Notes: generated from the letters alone by a model not told the origin. A DNA stretch of 14,164 nt from a bacterium (GCA_030431355.1 JAUIJG010000096.1:1-14164), one strand, 5' to 3'. Numbered from the stretch's first letter, positions 5,934 through 13,140 are shown. Numbers and translations: made by a program.

Positions 5934-8203
5934 TTGCCGTCGGCCTGGGCCCTTTTGTTTCTTATAGGTGTGACATTGTTCTTCTGGGAGCGATTTTTCG
6001 AAACGGACTTTTTATGGTGGTCTTTTCTTATCACTCTGATCACGTCTGAAATCTGAGAAATCGCCCGGGATACCTGGGTTAGCTGTTCGATGTGGTTTAC
6101 TTCCAAAATGAGCATGATGATGGCTGATTTCTGGTCTTTTTTGGTCTCGACCCGCAGATCTTTCAAGTTTACTTTGTTATCCGAAACTTTCTTGAGAATG
6201 TCTCCTGCTATCCCTACCCGGTCAAGGCATTCCACTTTCAAGCAAGCCGGATAATTGGTGCTTCTTTCAGAAGACCAGTCCACGGACATTCTCCGGTCTT
6301 CGTCTACTTTGAGCAGGTTGGCGCAATCAATTCTGTGGACCGCTATGCCACTGCCTCTGGTTACAACTCCGGCTATCTCTTCTCCCGGAACGGGCTGGCA
6401 ACATTTGGCAAGATGATGCAAAAGACCGCCCAGTCCACCGACATCTTTCGGTTTTACTTCTTGAGGCGTCGGCAGTACATAGCCTTTTTTCTCGACCTCT
6501 TTCTGCTTCTCGTACTCTCTCAGTTTATGAGTGATTTGAGCGACTGTTATATCGCCATACCCGATGGCCGCCAAGATATCATCGGGTTTTCTCAGGTTGA
6601 GCTTTTTACCAACGTCCTGCACTTGCTCATCACTTTTAAGAAAGTCATCGAGGCTTTGTTTTCCGAGTTCCGCTTCCAGCATTTGTCGACCCTGCTGAAT
6701 ATGTTCATCCCGGTGATGTTTCTTGAACCATTGCCTGATCTTGCTTTTCGCGCCATGGGTCTTGGCAAAATTAAGCCAGTCCATTTTGGGCTGGAGTACT
6801 TTTGTCGTTATGATTTCGACAATGTCTCCATTCTTGAGCACCGTATTAAGTGGCATGATCCGATCGTTTATTTTTGCTCCGGCGCAACGGTGCCCGACCG
6901 CTGTATGTATTCTGTAAGCAAAGTCTATGGGTGTGGAGCCGGTGGGAAGGTCCATCACGTCCCCACGGGGGCTGAAAACAAAGACTTGATCGGAGAAGAG
7001 ATCGATCTTTACCTCTTCCATATACTCCTGGGCATCAGCCAGATCCTGCCGCCAATCCACCAGCTGTCTCAACCAGGCCAGTTTTTTGTCGGCGCTGTCG
7101 TCAGCTTTTTCTGAGTTGCCGGATTCTTTGTATCTCCAGTGCGCTGCGATACCATACTCGGCGACATGATCCATCCGGCGAGTTCGGATTTGAATTTCCA
7201 CAGGCTTGCCTTTGGGACCGATTACAGCTGTGTGAAGGGACTGGTAGTTGTTGAATTTTGGCATCGCTATGTAGTCTTTGAACCGACCTGGAATTGGTGT
7301 GAATAGCGCGTGCACAATGCCCATTACTTCATAACACTTCTGGGTGTCCGGATCTTTTCCGATCTCACAAAAGTTTTTGTCCGAGGTAGAATCCACGATA
7401 ATTCTTATGCCGAGCACGTCATACAGCTCTTCAAAAGTCTTGGACTGCTTCTTCATTTTCAGCCAAATGCCGAAGAGATGTTTGGGACGTCCATAGATAT
7501 GAGCGTTTATTCCCCGGTGTTTGATCTCCTCTTCCAATTTGGAGATTACTTCCTGAATTAGCTCTTCGCGTTCTTCTCTGGAGTTGCGAACCAGTTTCTG
7601 CAACTTCTGAAATTCGTCGGAATGTACATACTTAAGCGCTAGATCTTCCAGCTCCCATTTCATCTCCCCGAGTCCGAATCGATTGGCCAGGGGAGCATAA
7701 ATTTCCAGGGTCTCCTTGGCGATTTCGACCTGCTTATGGGGGCGCATGTGCTTCAAGGTGCGCATATTGTGTAGGCGGTCAGCCATCTTTACCAGAACTA
7801 CCCGGAAGTCTTCGGCTATGGCAACAATCAGTTTTCTGAAATTTTCCGCCTGTCTCTCTTCTTTTGAACTGAAGCTGAATTTACCTAACTTGGTGACCCC
7901 TTCCACGATTTTGACAATATCCGAGCCGAAGGCTTTCTCCATCTCCTTGGCGGTCACATCGCAGTCTTCCAGAACATCGTGCATCAAAGCGGCACAGAGG
8001 GTAGGAACGTCGGACTCCAGCTCGGCGAGAATCTCCGCGACTCCTGCCGGGTGAATGATATAGGGATCTTCGGACTTTCGTAACTGCCCGTCATGGGCTT
8101 TGTGGGCAAAATCGTAAGCTTCCTGAACTCTCTGAATGTCCTTTGGGTCCCGACCCTGGGCCTTTAAAATGTCTATAAGCGGCTTTTCATAGGTCTTGGT
8201 CAT
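5930..8203 (-). CDS. rel: Bifunctional (p)ppGpp synthetase/hydrolase, Rel/SpoT
   Basis: A 757-residue long RSH protein that makes and degrades (p)ppGpp, the stringent-response alarmone. Domain order: HD hydrolase at about 25-180 (His51, His75-Asp76, and Asp141 in KMADRLHNM, all intact), synthetase at about 235-345 (GRPKH, Asp262, YQSLHT, EIQIRT with Glu336), TGS at about 405-468, a helical region, the Cys-rich zinc-finger/RIS segment at about 595-630 (AKCCQPVPGEEI, VHRIDC), and ACT at about 655-727. The synthetase has RFKD at 307-310, the RXKD form typical of bifunctional enzymes rather than the EXDD of RelA. The usual Arg of the SIxRKM motif is Leu248 here (WLKM). After ACT comes a Lys/Arg-rich tail of about 30 residues. 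ATG at 8203 is chosen by family start; no strong ribosome site is visible. First gene of the probable rel-rdgB-orf-ubiD-TPR unit. Confidence 0.95.
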   Translation of the reverse strand: MTKTYEKPLIDILKAQGRDPKDIQRVQEAYDFAHKAHDGQLRKSEDPYIIHPAGVAEILAELESDVPTLCAALMHDVLEDCDVTAKEMEKAFGSDIVKIVEGVTKLGKFSFSSKEERQAENFRKLIVAIAEDFRVVLVKMADRLHNMRTLKHMRPHKQVEIAKETLEIYAPLANRFGLGEMKWELEDLALKYVHSDEFQKLQKLVRNSREEREELIQEVISKLEEEIKHRGINAHIYGRPKHLFGIWLKMKKQSKTFEELYDVLGIRIIVDSTSDKNFCEIGKDPDTQKCYEVMGIVHALFTPIPGRFKDYIAMPKFNNYQSLHTAVIGPKGKPVEIQIRTRRMDHVAEYGIAAHWRYKESGNSEKADDSADKKLAWLRQLVDWRQDLADAQEYMEEVKIDLFSDQVFVFSPRGDVMDLPTGSTPIDFAYRIHTAVGHRCAGAKINDRIMPLNTVLKNGDIVEIITTKVLQPKMDWLNFAKTHGAKSKIRQWFKKHHRDEHIQQGRQMLEAELGKQSLDDFLKSDEQVQDVGKKLNLRKPDDILAAIGYGDITVAQITHKLREYEKQKEVEKKGYVLPTPQEVKPKDVGGLGGLLHHLAKCCQPVPGEEIAGVVTRGSGIAVHRIDCANLLKVDEDRRMSVDWSSERSTNYPACLKVECLDRVGIAGDILKKVSDNKVNLKDLRVETKKDQKSAIIMLILEVNHIEQLTQVSRAISQISDVIRVIRKDHHKKSVSKNRSQKNNVTPIRNKRAQADGK

Positions 8204-8244
8204 GGAAGCGGTTACTCAGTTATATTGCTCCTTGCCACTATTTC

Positions 8245-8313
8245 ACCCGGCAAAAATGGCTGATATTCAGTTTGGAGCTATTATCTGTAGGACTATTTAA
8301 AAAGATGCCGGGT
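8245..8313 (-). promoter_or_regulatory. GC-rich inverted repeat in the putative rel leader
   Basis: ACCCGGCA at 8245-8252 is the exact reverse complement of TGCCGGGT at 8306-8313, enclosing 53 AT-rich bases. In a transcript starting near 8323 it would form a closing stem at the 5' end of the rel leader. An 8-bp match at this distance can occur by chance, so this is tentative; its GC content inside an AT-rich gap is what draws attention. Confidence 0.25.
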
Positions 8314-8329
8314 TGTGAAGTTAATGAAG

Positions 8330-8335
8330 ATTATA
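8330..8335 (-). promoter_or_regulatory. Candidate -10 box (TATAAT) for rel
   Basis: A perfect TATAAT on the minus strand, preceded by TG (an imperfect extended -10). No good -35 lies at 17 bases; TTGCTA occurs at 21. If used, the leader before the rel ATG would be about 120 bases. Confidence 0.3.
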
Positions 8336-8645
8336 CATTTGACGGTATTTCCAGCCTAGCAAGTATGGAGAACTGTTTCGCTCCAAAGCAGGCTAAACCG
8401 GTACGATTTCCCATCAATACAGGCTATAGAGCTAGTTAAGTTCTTGACTATTTCTAAATTAGCTTTCATTTGACCCTTTCAGGTGGGGATTCTACGGTTG
8501 TTAGTGGCAGCGAGTTCGTGAGATGTTGGTTCAGCAGTTTGAAGGGCTTCTTTCTCTTATCCAAACAAGAAACTCTTTTGATGGCGGGAATCAATTTAGG
8601 AAACATTGTTAGCGACGTTGAACACGAGAGATCAGGTAATAGATA

Positions 8646-9326
8646 ATGGTAGATTCGTCTCTGGGAGACCTTAATTTTTCCAGCCTTTGCGACTGTAGCA
8701 GCAAACAATCAGGCAACATCTTGGACAGCGTAAGCTTTGTAAGGCTCTCCGCCTTTGAAGAGTGCCGCAAGTCACCGGTGCTATCAGGAGAGATATCCTG
8801 TTGCGGTCAGGTGTTTCGTAGATTTCGATGGAAGAACAACCGCGAAGTAGCTCTGGATTTCTGGCATCGCGGATTTAGTGTTTCGGACAATCTAGCTAAC
8901 GAGTTTTTCAAACTTGTCTCCAGTCCAGGGTCCATCCAGTCGGAACGCTTGATTCCAATAGCTGAAGTTCTTGGACCCATCGCCGCTGCCGTAAGATGCC
9001 AGATGGAGCCTGATATAGCTTCCATGATCCCGATCAAAATTGACGCTTCGGAAGTTCGGACCATAAATTCCAAAAATGTGCTTTTTGTATTCTGGTCAGA
9101 CACAAACCAGAACAGAACTCATGTGAGCCTTTTTGTAGATTCCAAATGCGACGGACTCAAGGTTGATGAGATTCATTTTTCAATGCCTTCGGAACTGGTG
9201 GAAGAGACTTCTTCTTTGATTGCCGAGACTCTCGATTCGATTCAGTGGAATATTCTTGCACCTCCGCCGATTCCAGGTCTTGAAGCCGTACAGGCACATC
9301 CTGTAAACTTTGTGCCATCGTTCTGA
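8646..9326 (+). CDS. Hypothetical protein, 226 residues
   Basis: I do not recognise this protein. It has no signal peptide. The N-terminal half (1-120) has clustered cysteines (15, 17, 40, 52, 53, 118) and a basic aromatic patch (VFRRFRWKNNREVALDFW, 56-73). The C-terminal half (about 125-200) alternates beta strands (NVLFVFWSD, HVSLFVD, DEIHFSMP) and ends in a helix (LVEETSSLIAETLDSIQW), a layout reminiscent of small alpha/beta PsbP- or DcrB-like folds, though that likeness is only by eye. A proline-rich tail (ILAPPPIPGLE) follows. ATG is preceded by AGGTAAT, and an in-frame TAG lies just upstream, so this start is secure. Its end overlaps the next gene by 17 bases, so the two are probably co-translated. 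It may act together with the exported TPR protein, but nothing in the sequence shows how. Confidence 0.75.
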   Translation: MVDSSLGDLNFSSLCDCSSKQSGNILDSVSFVRLSAFEECRKSPVLSGEISCCGQVFRRFRWKNNREVALDFWHRGFSVSDNLANEFFKLVSSPGSIQSERLIPIAEVLGPIAAAVRCQMEPDIASMIPIKIDASEVRTINSKNVLFVFWSDTNQNRTHVSLFVDSKCDGLKVDEIHFSMPSELVEETSSLIAETLDSIQWNILAPPPIPGLEAVQAHPVNFVPSF

Positions 9327-10008
9327 TGGGACCAAAAAACTGCAATCAGCCAACCATATATCAAATAGACAGTTTTTCGGAGTGACTCTGCTCCTCTTCT
9401 TAGCGCTATCTCTTATCCCTACTAATGAGGTTTATGCCGAGGGATACAACCATCGCTGGATTGAACTGACGAATGCCGGCGGCCAGGCTATGAAGAGGAA
9501 AGACTATAAAAAGGCTGAACTCTTTTTTGAAAAAGCTTTATTAGAATCGAAGAGGTATGGAAACCGCTCCAAAGAGATGGCCTCATCCATCAACAATCTT
9601 GCCGGAGTTAGTATGGAGCAGGAGCTATGGAAAGACGCTGAGTCCTATCTTGTACTTGCGCTTTCCATGCGGGAAGACATATTAGATCCAAAGGATCCTG
9701 GTATTGCAAATACCTGCTTTAACCTGGGAATATGCGCTTTTAAGCAAGAGAAACTTGGTGAAGCAGCTCGATATTTCTCCCGGGCAATCGATATCAGATA
9801 CTCCCTGAACAAGAATGATCCAAGAATTTCCCAGGAGATAGCCTGGCTTGCCAGGGTTTATAAAAAGCAAGGGCGAATAGACCAGGCTAAGTCCGCTCTA
9901 GAAGACGCGATTGCGATGAGGAAGAGGGTCTTGAAGAAAAAAGATCCGACTCTGGCATCCATGGAGAAGCAGCTATCCAGTCTCAATTCTGGAAGCGAAG
10001 GTCAATAA
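9310..10008 (+). CDS. Exported TPR protein, kinesin-light-chain type repeats
   Basis: A 232-residue protein with a long signal peptide (hydrophobic core about 22-37, likely cleavage after EVYA at 43) followed almost entirely by TPRs of the 42-residue kinesin-light-chain kind. The units lie at about 48-85, 90-130, 132-172 and 174-214. They share the pattern of paired helices ending in A-(hydrophobic)-x-(hydrophobic)-R then a KxDP turn (MREDILDPKDP, IRYSLNKNDP, MRKRVLKKKDP). Such proteins serve as contact scaffolds in the periplasm or at the membrane. The start is TTG at 9310: the frame has a stop at 9304-9306, and no ATG or GTG lies before the signal peptide. It overlaps the upstream gene by 17 bases, so initiation is probably coupled. 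Its stop is only 5 bases from the convergent glycine-rich gene. Confidence 0.82.
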   Translation: MCHRSDGTKKLQSANHISNRQFFGVTLLLFLALSLIPTNEVYAEGYNHRWIELTNAGGQAMKRKDYKKAELFFEKALLESKRYGNRSKEMASSINNLAGVSMEQELWKDAESYLVLALSMREDILDPKDPGIANTCFNLGICAFKQEKLGEAARYFSRAIDIRYSLNKNDPRISQEIAWLARVYKKQGRIDQAKSALEDAIAMRKRVLKKKDPTLASMEKQLSSLNSGSEGQ

Positions 10009-10013
10009 CTGTT

Positions 10014-10778
10014 TTACCAGGGTACTTTATTTATGTCCTTGGGCAAGGGGCTGCCCGATGGTCCCCAATAGTCTTTTGGTGTGGTGTACGGTTTGATAGG
10101 CATGCTGATGGACGGACCGGTGTTGGAATAATAGCTTCCGGAAGCACTAGAGTCAGGAGTCGAAGGCGCGTAGTAGTTGCCGCTCGACTTCGAAGGAGTG
10201 TTGTCGAATACCATGGGAGAAGAGCCCATCTCTCCAAGCTCAGGGTCCGGACCCCATCCCCAGGAGTTCCATCCGTTATAACCCCCATAACCACCATAGC
10301 CGCCAAACCCGTATCCGTAATAAGGGTTTGAAAAGCCGCCGTAGCCACCGAAAGCAAAGTTATTGATTGCCGCACCAAGACCGAATGAAGTACCTTGTAT
10401 CCCCCATCCCCTGGGACCTCCCCAACCACCCCAGCCGGCACGTCCGTTCCAAAATGGTCGACTAATTCCATATCCATAAGAAGGGATATAACCCAAGCTT
10501 GCCGCCGGGTTAAATACTCCGCCACCAATTGTAGTGTCATCAAAAGTATTCATTCTCGTGGGCGCGCCGATTACGACTCCGGATAGATTTGAGTTGGTGC
10601 TCGCCGGAGTTTGATTCAAGAGGACAGCAGAAGCTCTGGTTCTGGCCAGGGCTCTCTCCGATTCTGAGAATGGATTCCTGGAGAAGTCTGAAGCAATTGC
10701 AGTACCGGTTATCGAAATCGAAACGATCAATCCACTTAAAGTAAGAAGAATTTTTCCGAGTGGCGGCAAGTATCCCAT
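10014..10778 (-). CDS. Secreted Gly/Tyr/Trp-rich low-complexity protein
   Basis: A 254-residue exported protein of unknown role. Residues 1-30 form a signal peptide (MGYLPPLGKILLTLSGLIV, cleavage near TAIAS). Residues 31-95 are ordinary polar sequence. About 96-176 is very rich in Gly, Tyr, Trp and Phe (GGYGG, GWGGWGG, YGYGFGGYGG), and the tail (177-254) is rich in Ser, Pro and Tyr. This looks like a surface, matrix or adhesive protein; I see no catalytic motif. The ATG at 10778 is preferred over the upstream in-frame GTG at 10823 because it has a strong AGGAGAAAGG and starts a textbook signal peptide. The gene converges on the TPR gene with only 5 bases between stops and diverges from the SRPBCC gene. 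Confidence 0.82.
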   Translation of the reverse strand: MGYLPPLGKILLTLSGLIVSISITGTAIASDFSRNPFSESERALARTRASAVLLNQTPASTNSNLSGVVIGAPTRMNTFDDTTIGGGVFNPAASLGYIPSYGYGISRPFWNGRAGWGGWGGPRGWGIQGTSFGLGAAINNFAFGGYGGFSNPYYGYGFGGYGGYGGYNGWNSWGWGPDPELGEMGSSPMVFDNTPSKSSGNYYAPSTPDSSASGSYYSNTGPSISMPIKPYTTPKDYWGPSGSPLPKDINKVPW

Positions 10779-10783
10779 GACAA

Positions 10784-10793
10784 CCTTTCTCCT
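10784..10793 (-). promoter_or_regulatory. Strong ribosome binding site deciding the start at 10778
   Basis: AGGAGAAAGG on the minus strand, 5 bases before the ATG counted from its last G and about 10 from AGGAG. It supports the ATG over the GTG 15 codons upstream. Confidence 0.75.
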
Positions 10794-10867
10794 GGATTCA
10801 AATCTACATCTATAGATAAACACTATAGCCCTTTAGGATATTCATTGTATAAGTTATCGGCAGTATT

Positions 10868-10896
10868 TTGACATCTCTCTGGCGTAATGATGTACT
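10868..10896 (+). promoter_or_regulatory. Candidate sigma70 promoter for the SRPBCC gene
   Basis: A perfect -35 TTGACA (10868-10873), a 17-base spacer and -10 TGTACT (10891-10896, 4 of 6 consensus). The start would be near 10903, giving a leader of about 200 bases before the ATG at 11104. Confidence 0.4.
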
Positions 10897-11024
10897 CAGG
10901 CGGCGTATCGAGAAATTTGGGCTACATTAAGAGTAAATCGAACCAGTTATTCCGGGAACAGATTCGGAGCAAGCGCGTCCTTTGTTCTCAGATGCCTAAC
11001 TAGAAAGAAGGCTCAGCAAAATTT

Positions 11025-11041
11025 TTGTACTCCCTTGTACT
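11025..11041 (+). promoter_or_regulatory. Direct repeat TTGTACT x2, 10-base period
   Basis: TTGTACT at 11025-11031 and again at 11035-11041. One helical turn between copies is typical of tandem binding of a regulator. The same TGTACT also forms the candidate -10 at 10891. It lies about 65-80 bases upstream of the SRPBCC start. Confidence 0.35.
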
Positions 11042-11103
11042 GCATTAACCGTGAGAGCTAGCTGCTTTTGCTCTCTTTGGCACCCCAATATCAGGTAATA
11101 ACT

Positions 11104-11745
11104 ATGGAATTTAAAAGAAAGCCCCTTATTATCGCTCTTGCCGTTGCGATGACCGGCGTCCTCCCCTTTGTGGCTAGCTCCCCCGCCCAGGCGATTTCAG
11201 CCGATTATGAGCGAATAGCCACCATAAATACCAATGCCAAAGTGGCTGACGGCAAAATTTTTCACGAGAAGCAGAAACTGAACAACCGAGATTTCCATGT
11301 GACCAGAGCCATTATTGATACCAGCCCTGACCATGTATGGACATATCTGACTGATCTGAACAAAGCGCCCCAGGTATTTTCAAACTTGAAGAAGGCCAGA
11401 TTGGTTGATCAGAAAGACAACCGTAAAAAAATCGAGTTTCAAGTGGCTTCTTTGGGTGGTTTGGTCAAATACGACTATGTTCTCCATGTTGTCGAAGAAA
11501 AGCCTTACGAAATGGAGTGGAGTCGTGCCAGTGGAGCCTTTAAGCGCAATGACGGTTTCTGGTCTCTGAAACCGCTTGATGGTGGAAAAAGAACCCTGGT
11601 TACCTACGGAAAGCATATCGATGGGGGACTTTTTGTTCCACAAATGATTGTCGATAAGCAATTGAAAGGAATCATGCCGGAAGTGATAACCAACATTAGA
11701 GCGGCTGTCGCAAACGATAGAAAGAGAATCGCAAGCAAACCTTAA
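11104..11745 (+). CDS. Exported SRPBCC (START/Bet v1-like) domain protein
   Basis: A 213-residue protein with a clean signal peptide (MEFKRKPLIIALAVAMTGVL, cleavage after SSPAQA at 30) and one SRPBCC domain at about 62-205. The domain shows the usual order: a first strand (FHVTRAIIDTSP), a helix (DHVWTYLTDLNKAPQVF), antiparallel strands (KKARLVDQ, KIEFQVASLGGLVKYDYVLHV, EMEWSRAS, DGFWSLKPLDGGKRTLVTYGKHI) and a long C-terminal helix (VDKQLKGIMPEVITNIRAAV). This fold makes a deep cavity for hydrophobic ligands such as lipids, quinones or polyketides, so an envelope lipid- or quinone-carrier role is possible but not shown. Start: ATG with AGGTAAT upstream; the TTG 12 codons earlier would spoil the signal peptide. 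A terminator follows. Most family members are cytosolic, so the export signal is notable. Confidence 0.85.
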   Translation: MEFKRKPLIIALAVAMTGVLPFVASSPAQAISADYERIATINTNAKVADGKIFHEKQKLNNRDFHVTRAIIDTSPDHVWTYLTDLNKAPQVFSNLKKARLVDQKDNRKKIEFQVASLGGLVKYDYVLHVVEEKPYEMEWSRASGAFKRNDGFWSLKPLDGGKRTLVTYGKHIDGGLFVPQMIVDKQLKGIMPEVITNIRAAVANDRKRIASKP

Positions 11746-11765
11746 ATTCTAGATGCTTACCGATG

Positions 11766-11798
11766 ATGAGCCCGGGAATGTCTTCTCGGGCTCATTTT
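11766..11798 (+). terminator. Intrinsic terminator after the SRPBCC gene
   Basis: A perfect 9-bp GC-rich stem, ATGAGCCCG (11766-11774) with CGGGCTCAT (11787-11795), a 12-base loop and a short T run (TTTT 11795-11798). It starts 20 bases after the stop. The short T run is the only weak point. Confidence 0.8.
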
Positions 11799-11842
11799 GC
11801 TACACTTAAGGGGAGCCAGTGATTCTTCTAAAGAGTGCCGAG

Positions 11843-12616
11843 ATGTCTTTATGGAATCGAATTAGTTCTCCGGATAACTGGAGAAAAGTCCTTAGTTCTA
11901 TGACCATGCTTGGACTGCTTTCCACCGGCTCCAGCGGCTGTGCGCAGGAGAAGCGGAGACAAGCTGATGAGGGTGGCGCAATTCCTGCAACTTATAAAAG
12001 CGAGAATTCCAAACTCCTTGCCGATTTGAAAGGCAAGGGAATTAAAAGCGAGTCCGTCCTGCGAGCGCTCGGTGAAACTCCTAGGCATATGTTCGTGCCG
12101 GAGTCCATTCGGGATTCAAGCTATCAGGACGAGGCCTTGCCAATCGGTTTGAAGCAGACAATCTCCCAGCCGTATATAGTTGCCTATATGACTGAAATTC
12201 TGGCCCTGAAGCAAGATGATCGAGTCCTGGAGGTTGGCACCGGGTCCGGTTACCAGGCGGCGGTGCTTTCTCGTCTGGTTGAGAAAGTCTATTCTATAGA
12301 GCTGCTGGAACCCCTTGCCGAGAAGGCGAGGAGTGTTTTTAGCTCGCTGGGAATCGATAACATTGAAGTAAGGGTGGGTGATGGTTACAAAGGCTGGAAA
12401 GAGCATGCGCCATTTGACGCGATTATCGTTACAGCCGCACCGAAAGAGATACCAGAGGAGCTGGTGAATCAGCTAAAAGATGGTGGTAGAATGGTGTTGC
12501 CTGTAGGAATGGGTGATGTACAGTGGCTTGTTAAGATCACCAGGCAAGGTACAAAAGTTAGTACCAGAAAGTTGATACCAGTTCGATTTGTGCCCATGGT
12601 TCATGGGGTGAATTAG
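11843..12616 (+). CDS. pcm: Protein-L-isoaspartate O-methyltransferase with putative lipoprotein signal
   Basis: A SAM-dependent enzyme that methylates L-isoaspartyl residues in aged proteins so they can be repaired. Positions below count from a possible GTG at 11819. The PCMT fold spans about 62-262: the N-terminal helical part (RHMFVPE), the active-site region with SQPYIVAYMTE (116-126), motif I VLEVGTGSGYQAAVLS (136-151), the SIELLEPLAEKA strand and helix, VGDGYKGW, DAIIVTAAP (200-208), and DGGRMVLPVG (221-230) with the final RFVPM. The first 60 residues are unusual: basic positions, a short hydrophobic stretch (VLSSMTMLGLLSTG) and then SSGC at 38-41, like a lipoprotein signal. ATG at 11843 (weak AAGAG, 7-base spacing) puts the Cys at 33, a normal lipoprotein signal length. 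The GTG at 11819 has AGGGGAG, but only 3 bases away. The enzyme assignment is firm; export is inferred. Confidence 0.93.
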   Translation: MSLWNRISSPDNWRKVLSSMTMLGLLSTGSSGCAQEKRRQADEGGAIPATYKSENSKLLADLKGKGIKSESVLRALGETPRHMFVPESIRDSSYQDEALPIGLKQTISQPYIVAYMTEILALKQDDRVLEVGTGSGYQAAVLSRLVEKVYSIELLEPLAEKARSVFSSLGIDNIEVRVGDGYKGWKEHAPFDAIIVTAAPKEIPEELVNQLKDGGRMVLPVGMGDVQWLVKITRQGTKVSTRKLIPVRFVPMVHGVN

Positions 12617-12630
12617 CCCAAATTTCTTTG

Positions 12631-12657
12631 AAAGGACCTATCGGTAGGACTTCCTTT
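12631..12657. terminator. Possible bidirectional terminator between convergent genes
   Basis: Outer stem AAAGG (12631-12635) with CCTTT (12653-12657), inner stem CCTA with TAGG around a TCGG loop, and a small asymmetric internal loop. The A and T flanks could serve both directions. It overlaps the stop codon of the minus-strand gene, and the T run is short. Confidence 0.35.
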
Positions 12658-13099
12658 TACCCATCTGTCCTTTGGGCGGAGCCACTTTTCCAGACCATGA
12701 ATGATGCTTGATCTTCCAGGCACCGCTCTCTCTGTACATCTCTACTCGGACTTTGGCAGGAGTAACCTGTCCCCATTCTTTGGCATAGCCGCTGGCTTCT
12801 ATAAAAGCCATGTCGCCCACAACCTCTTCTTTCTTGACAGTGAACTTGCCAATGTAGCTTCCCTTTAATTTCTTCAACTGCTTATCGGCTTGTTCGCTAG
12901 TCATACTGCGCATGTTCATGCGCGTTCTCTCAATAAAGTAGGGAATCACATCTTCAAGTCCATGGGCGTAATATACCCTGGCCAAATATTGCTTGTAGAT
13001 GTCGCTGGGCTTAAATGCCCGGGCAAAAGCATCTTGACCGACCATAATGGTGACAAATAGAAGCGTGAGGGTGAGCAGGAAAAATTTTGACTTTATCAC
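12638..13099 (-). CDS. Small exported NTF2-like hypothetical protein
   Basis: A 153-residue protein from the GTG at 13099. Residues 1-26 are a signal peptide (MIKSKFFLLTLTLLFVTIMV, cleavage after DAFA). The mature part looks like a small cone-shaped NTF2/SnoaL-like domain. Helices come first (DIYKQYLARVYYAHGLEDVI, SEQADKQLKKLKG), then strands with the pattern VVGDMAFIEASGYA, KVRVEMYRE and GAWKIKHHSWSG, where the last resembles the common GxWKI ending of such domains. The tail is basic (GKRKSYR). The start is supported by GGAGAG about 11 bases upstream; reading the frame further up would run into the aminotransferase gene and lose the signal peptide. It follows ilvE by 41 bases on the same strand, so the two may be co-transcribed. 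Ligand and role are unknown. Confidence 0.72.
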   Translation of the reverse strand: MIKSKFFLLTLTLLFVTIMVGQDAFARAFKPSDIYKQYLARVYYAHGLEDVIPYFIERTRMNMRSMTSEQADKQLKKLKGSYIGKFTVKKEEVVGDMAFIEASGYAKEWGQVTPAKVRVEMYRESGAWKIKHHSWSGKVAPPKGQMGKRKSYR

Positions 13100-13140
13100 A
13101 ATGAAAGTTTCTCTCCGGTCCTTACTACTTTGTATTAGGA

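Larger units (their letters stand above)
8204..8645. other. Intergenic region between divergent rel and the 8646 gene
   Basis: A stretch of 442 bases without a convincing gene. It should hold the rel promoter (minus) and a promoter for the plus-strand pair. The half next to rel carries a TATAAT box and a distant GC-rich inverted repeat, described separately. In the half next to 8646 I see no promoter matching sigma70 well (TTGACT at 8444-8449 has no good -10) and no tRNA-like fold. Confidence 0.6.
10779..11103. other. Divergent intergenic region, 325 bases
   Basis: The region holds the regulatory sites of two divergent genes. Toward the glycine-rich gene there are -10-like TATAGT (10828-10823) and a 10-bp palindrome ATCTATAGAT (10808-10817). 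Toward the SRPBCC gene there is a good sigma70-like promoter and a TTGTACT direct repeat, both listed separately. No further gene is apparent. Confidence 0.55.

Noticed and set aside
6335..7114. Plus-strand open frame (259 codons) inside rel/spoT
   Set aside because: The opposite strand codes for the synthetase, TGS and helical regions of Rel with clear motifs; the plus frame shows no family features.
8466..8708. Minus-strand open frame (80 codons) in the rel upstream region
   Set aside because: It begins at TTG inside the plus-strand gene, has no clear ribosome site and no recognisable features.
10779..10823. Longer glycine-rich protein from the GTG at 10823
   Set aside because: The upstream extension would place a strong AGGAGAAAGG inside the coding region and put 15 basic residues-rich codons before a normal signal peptide.
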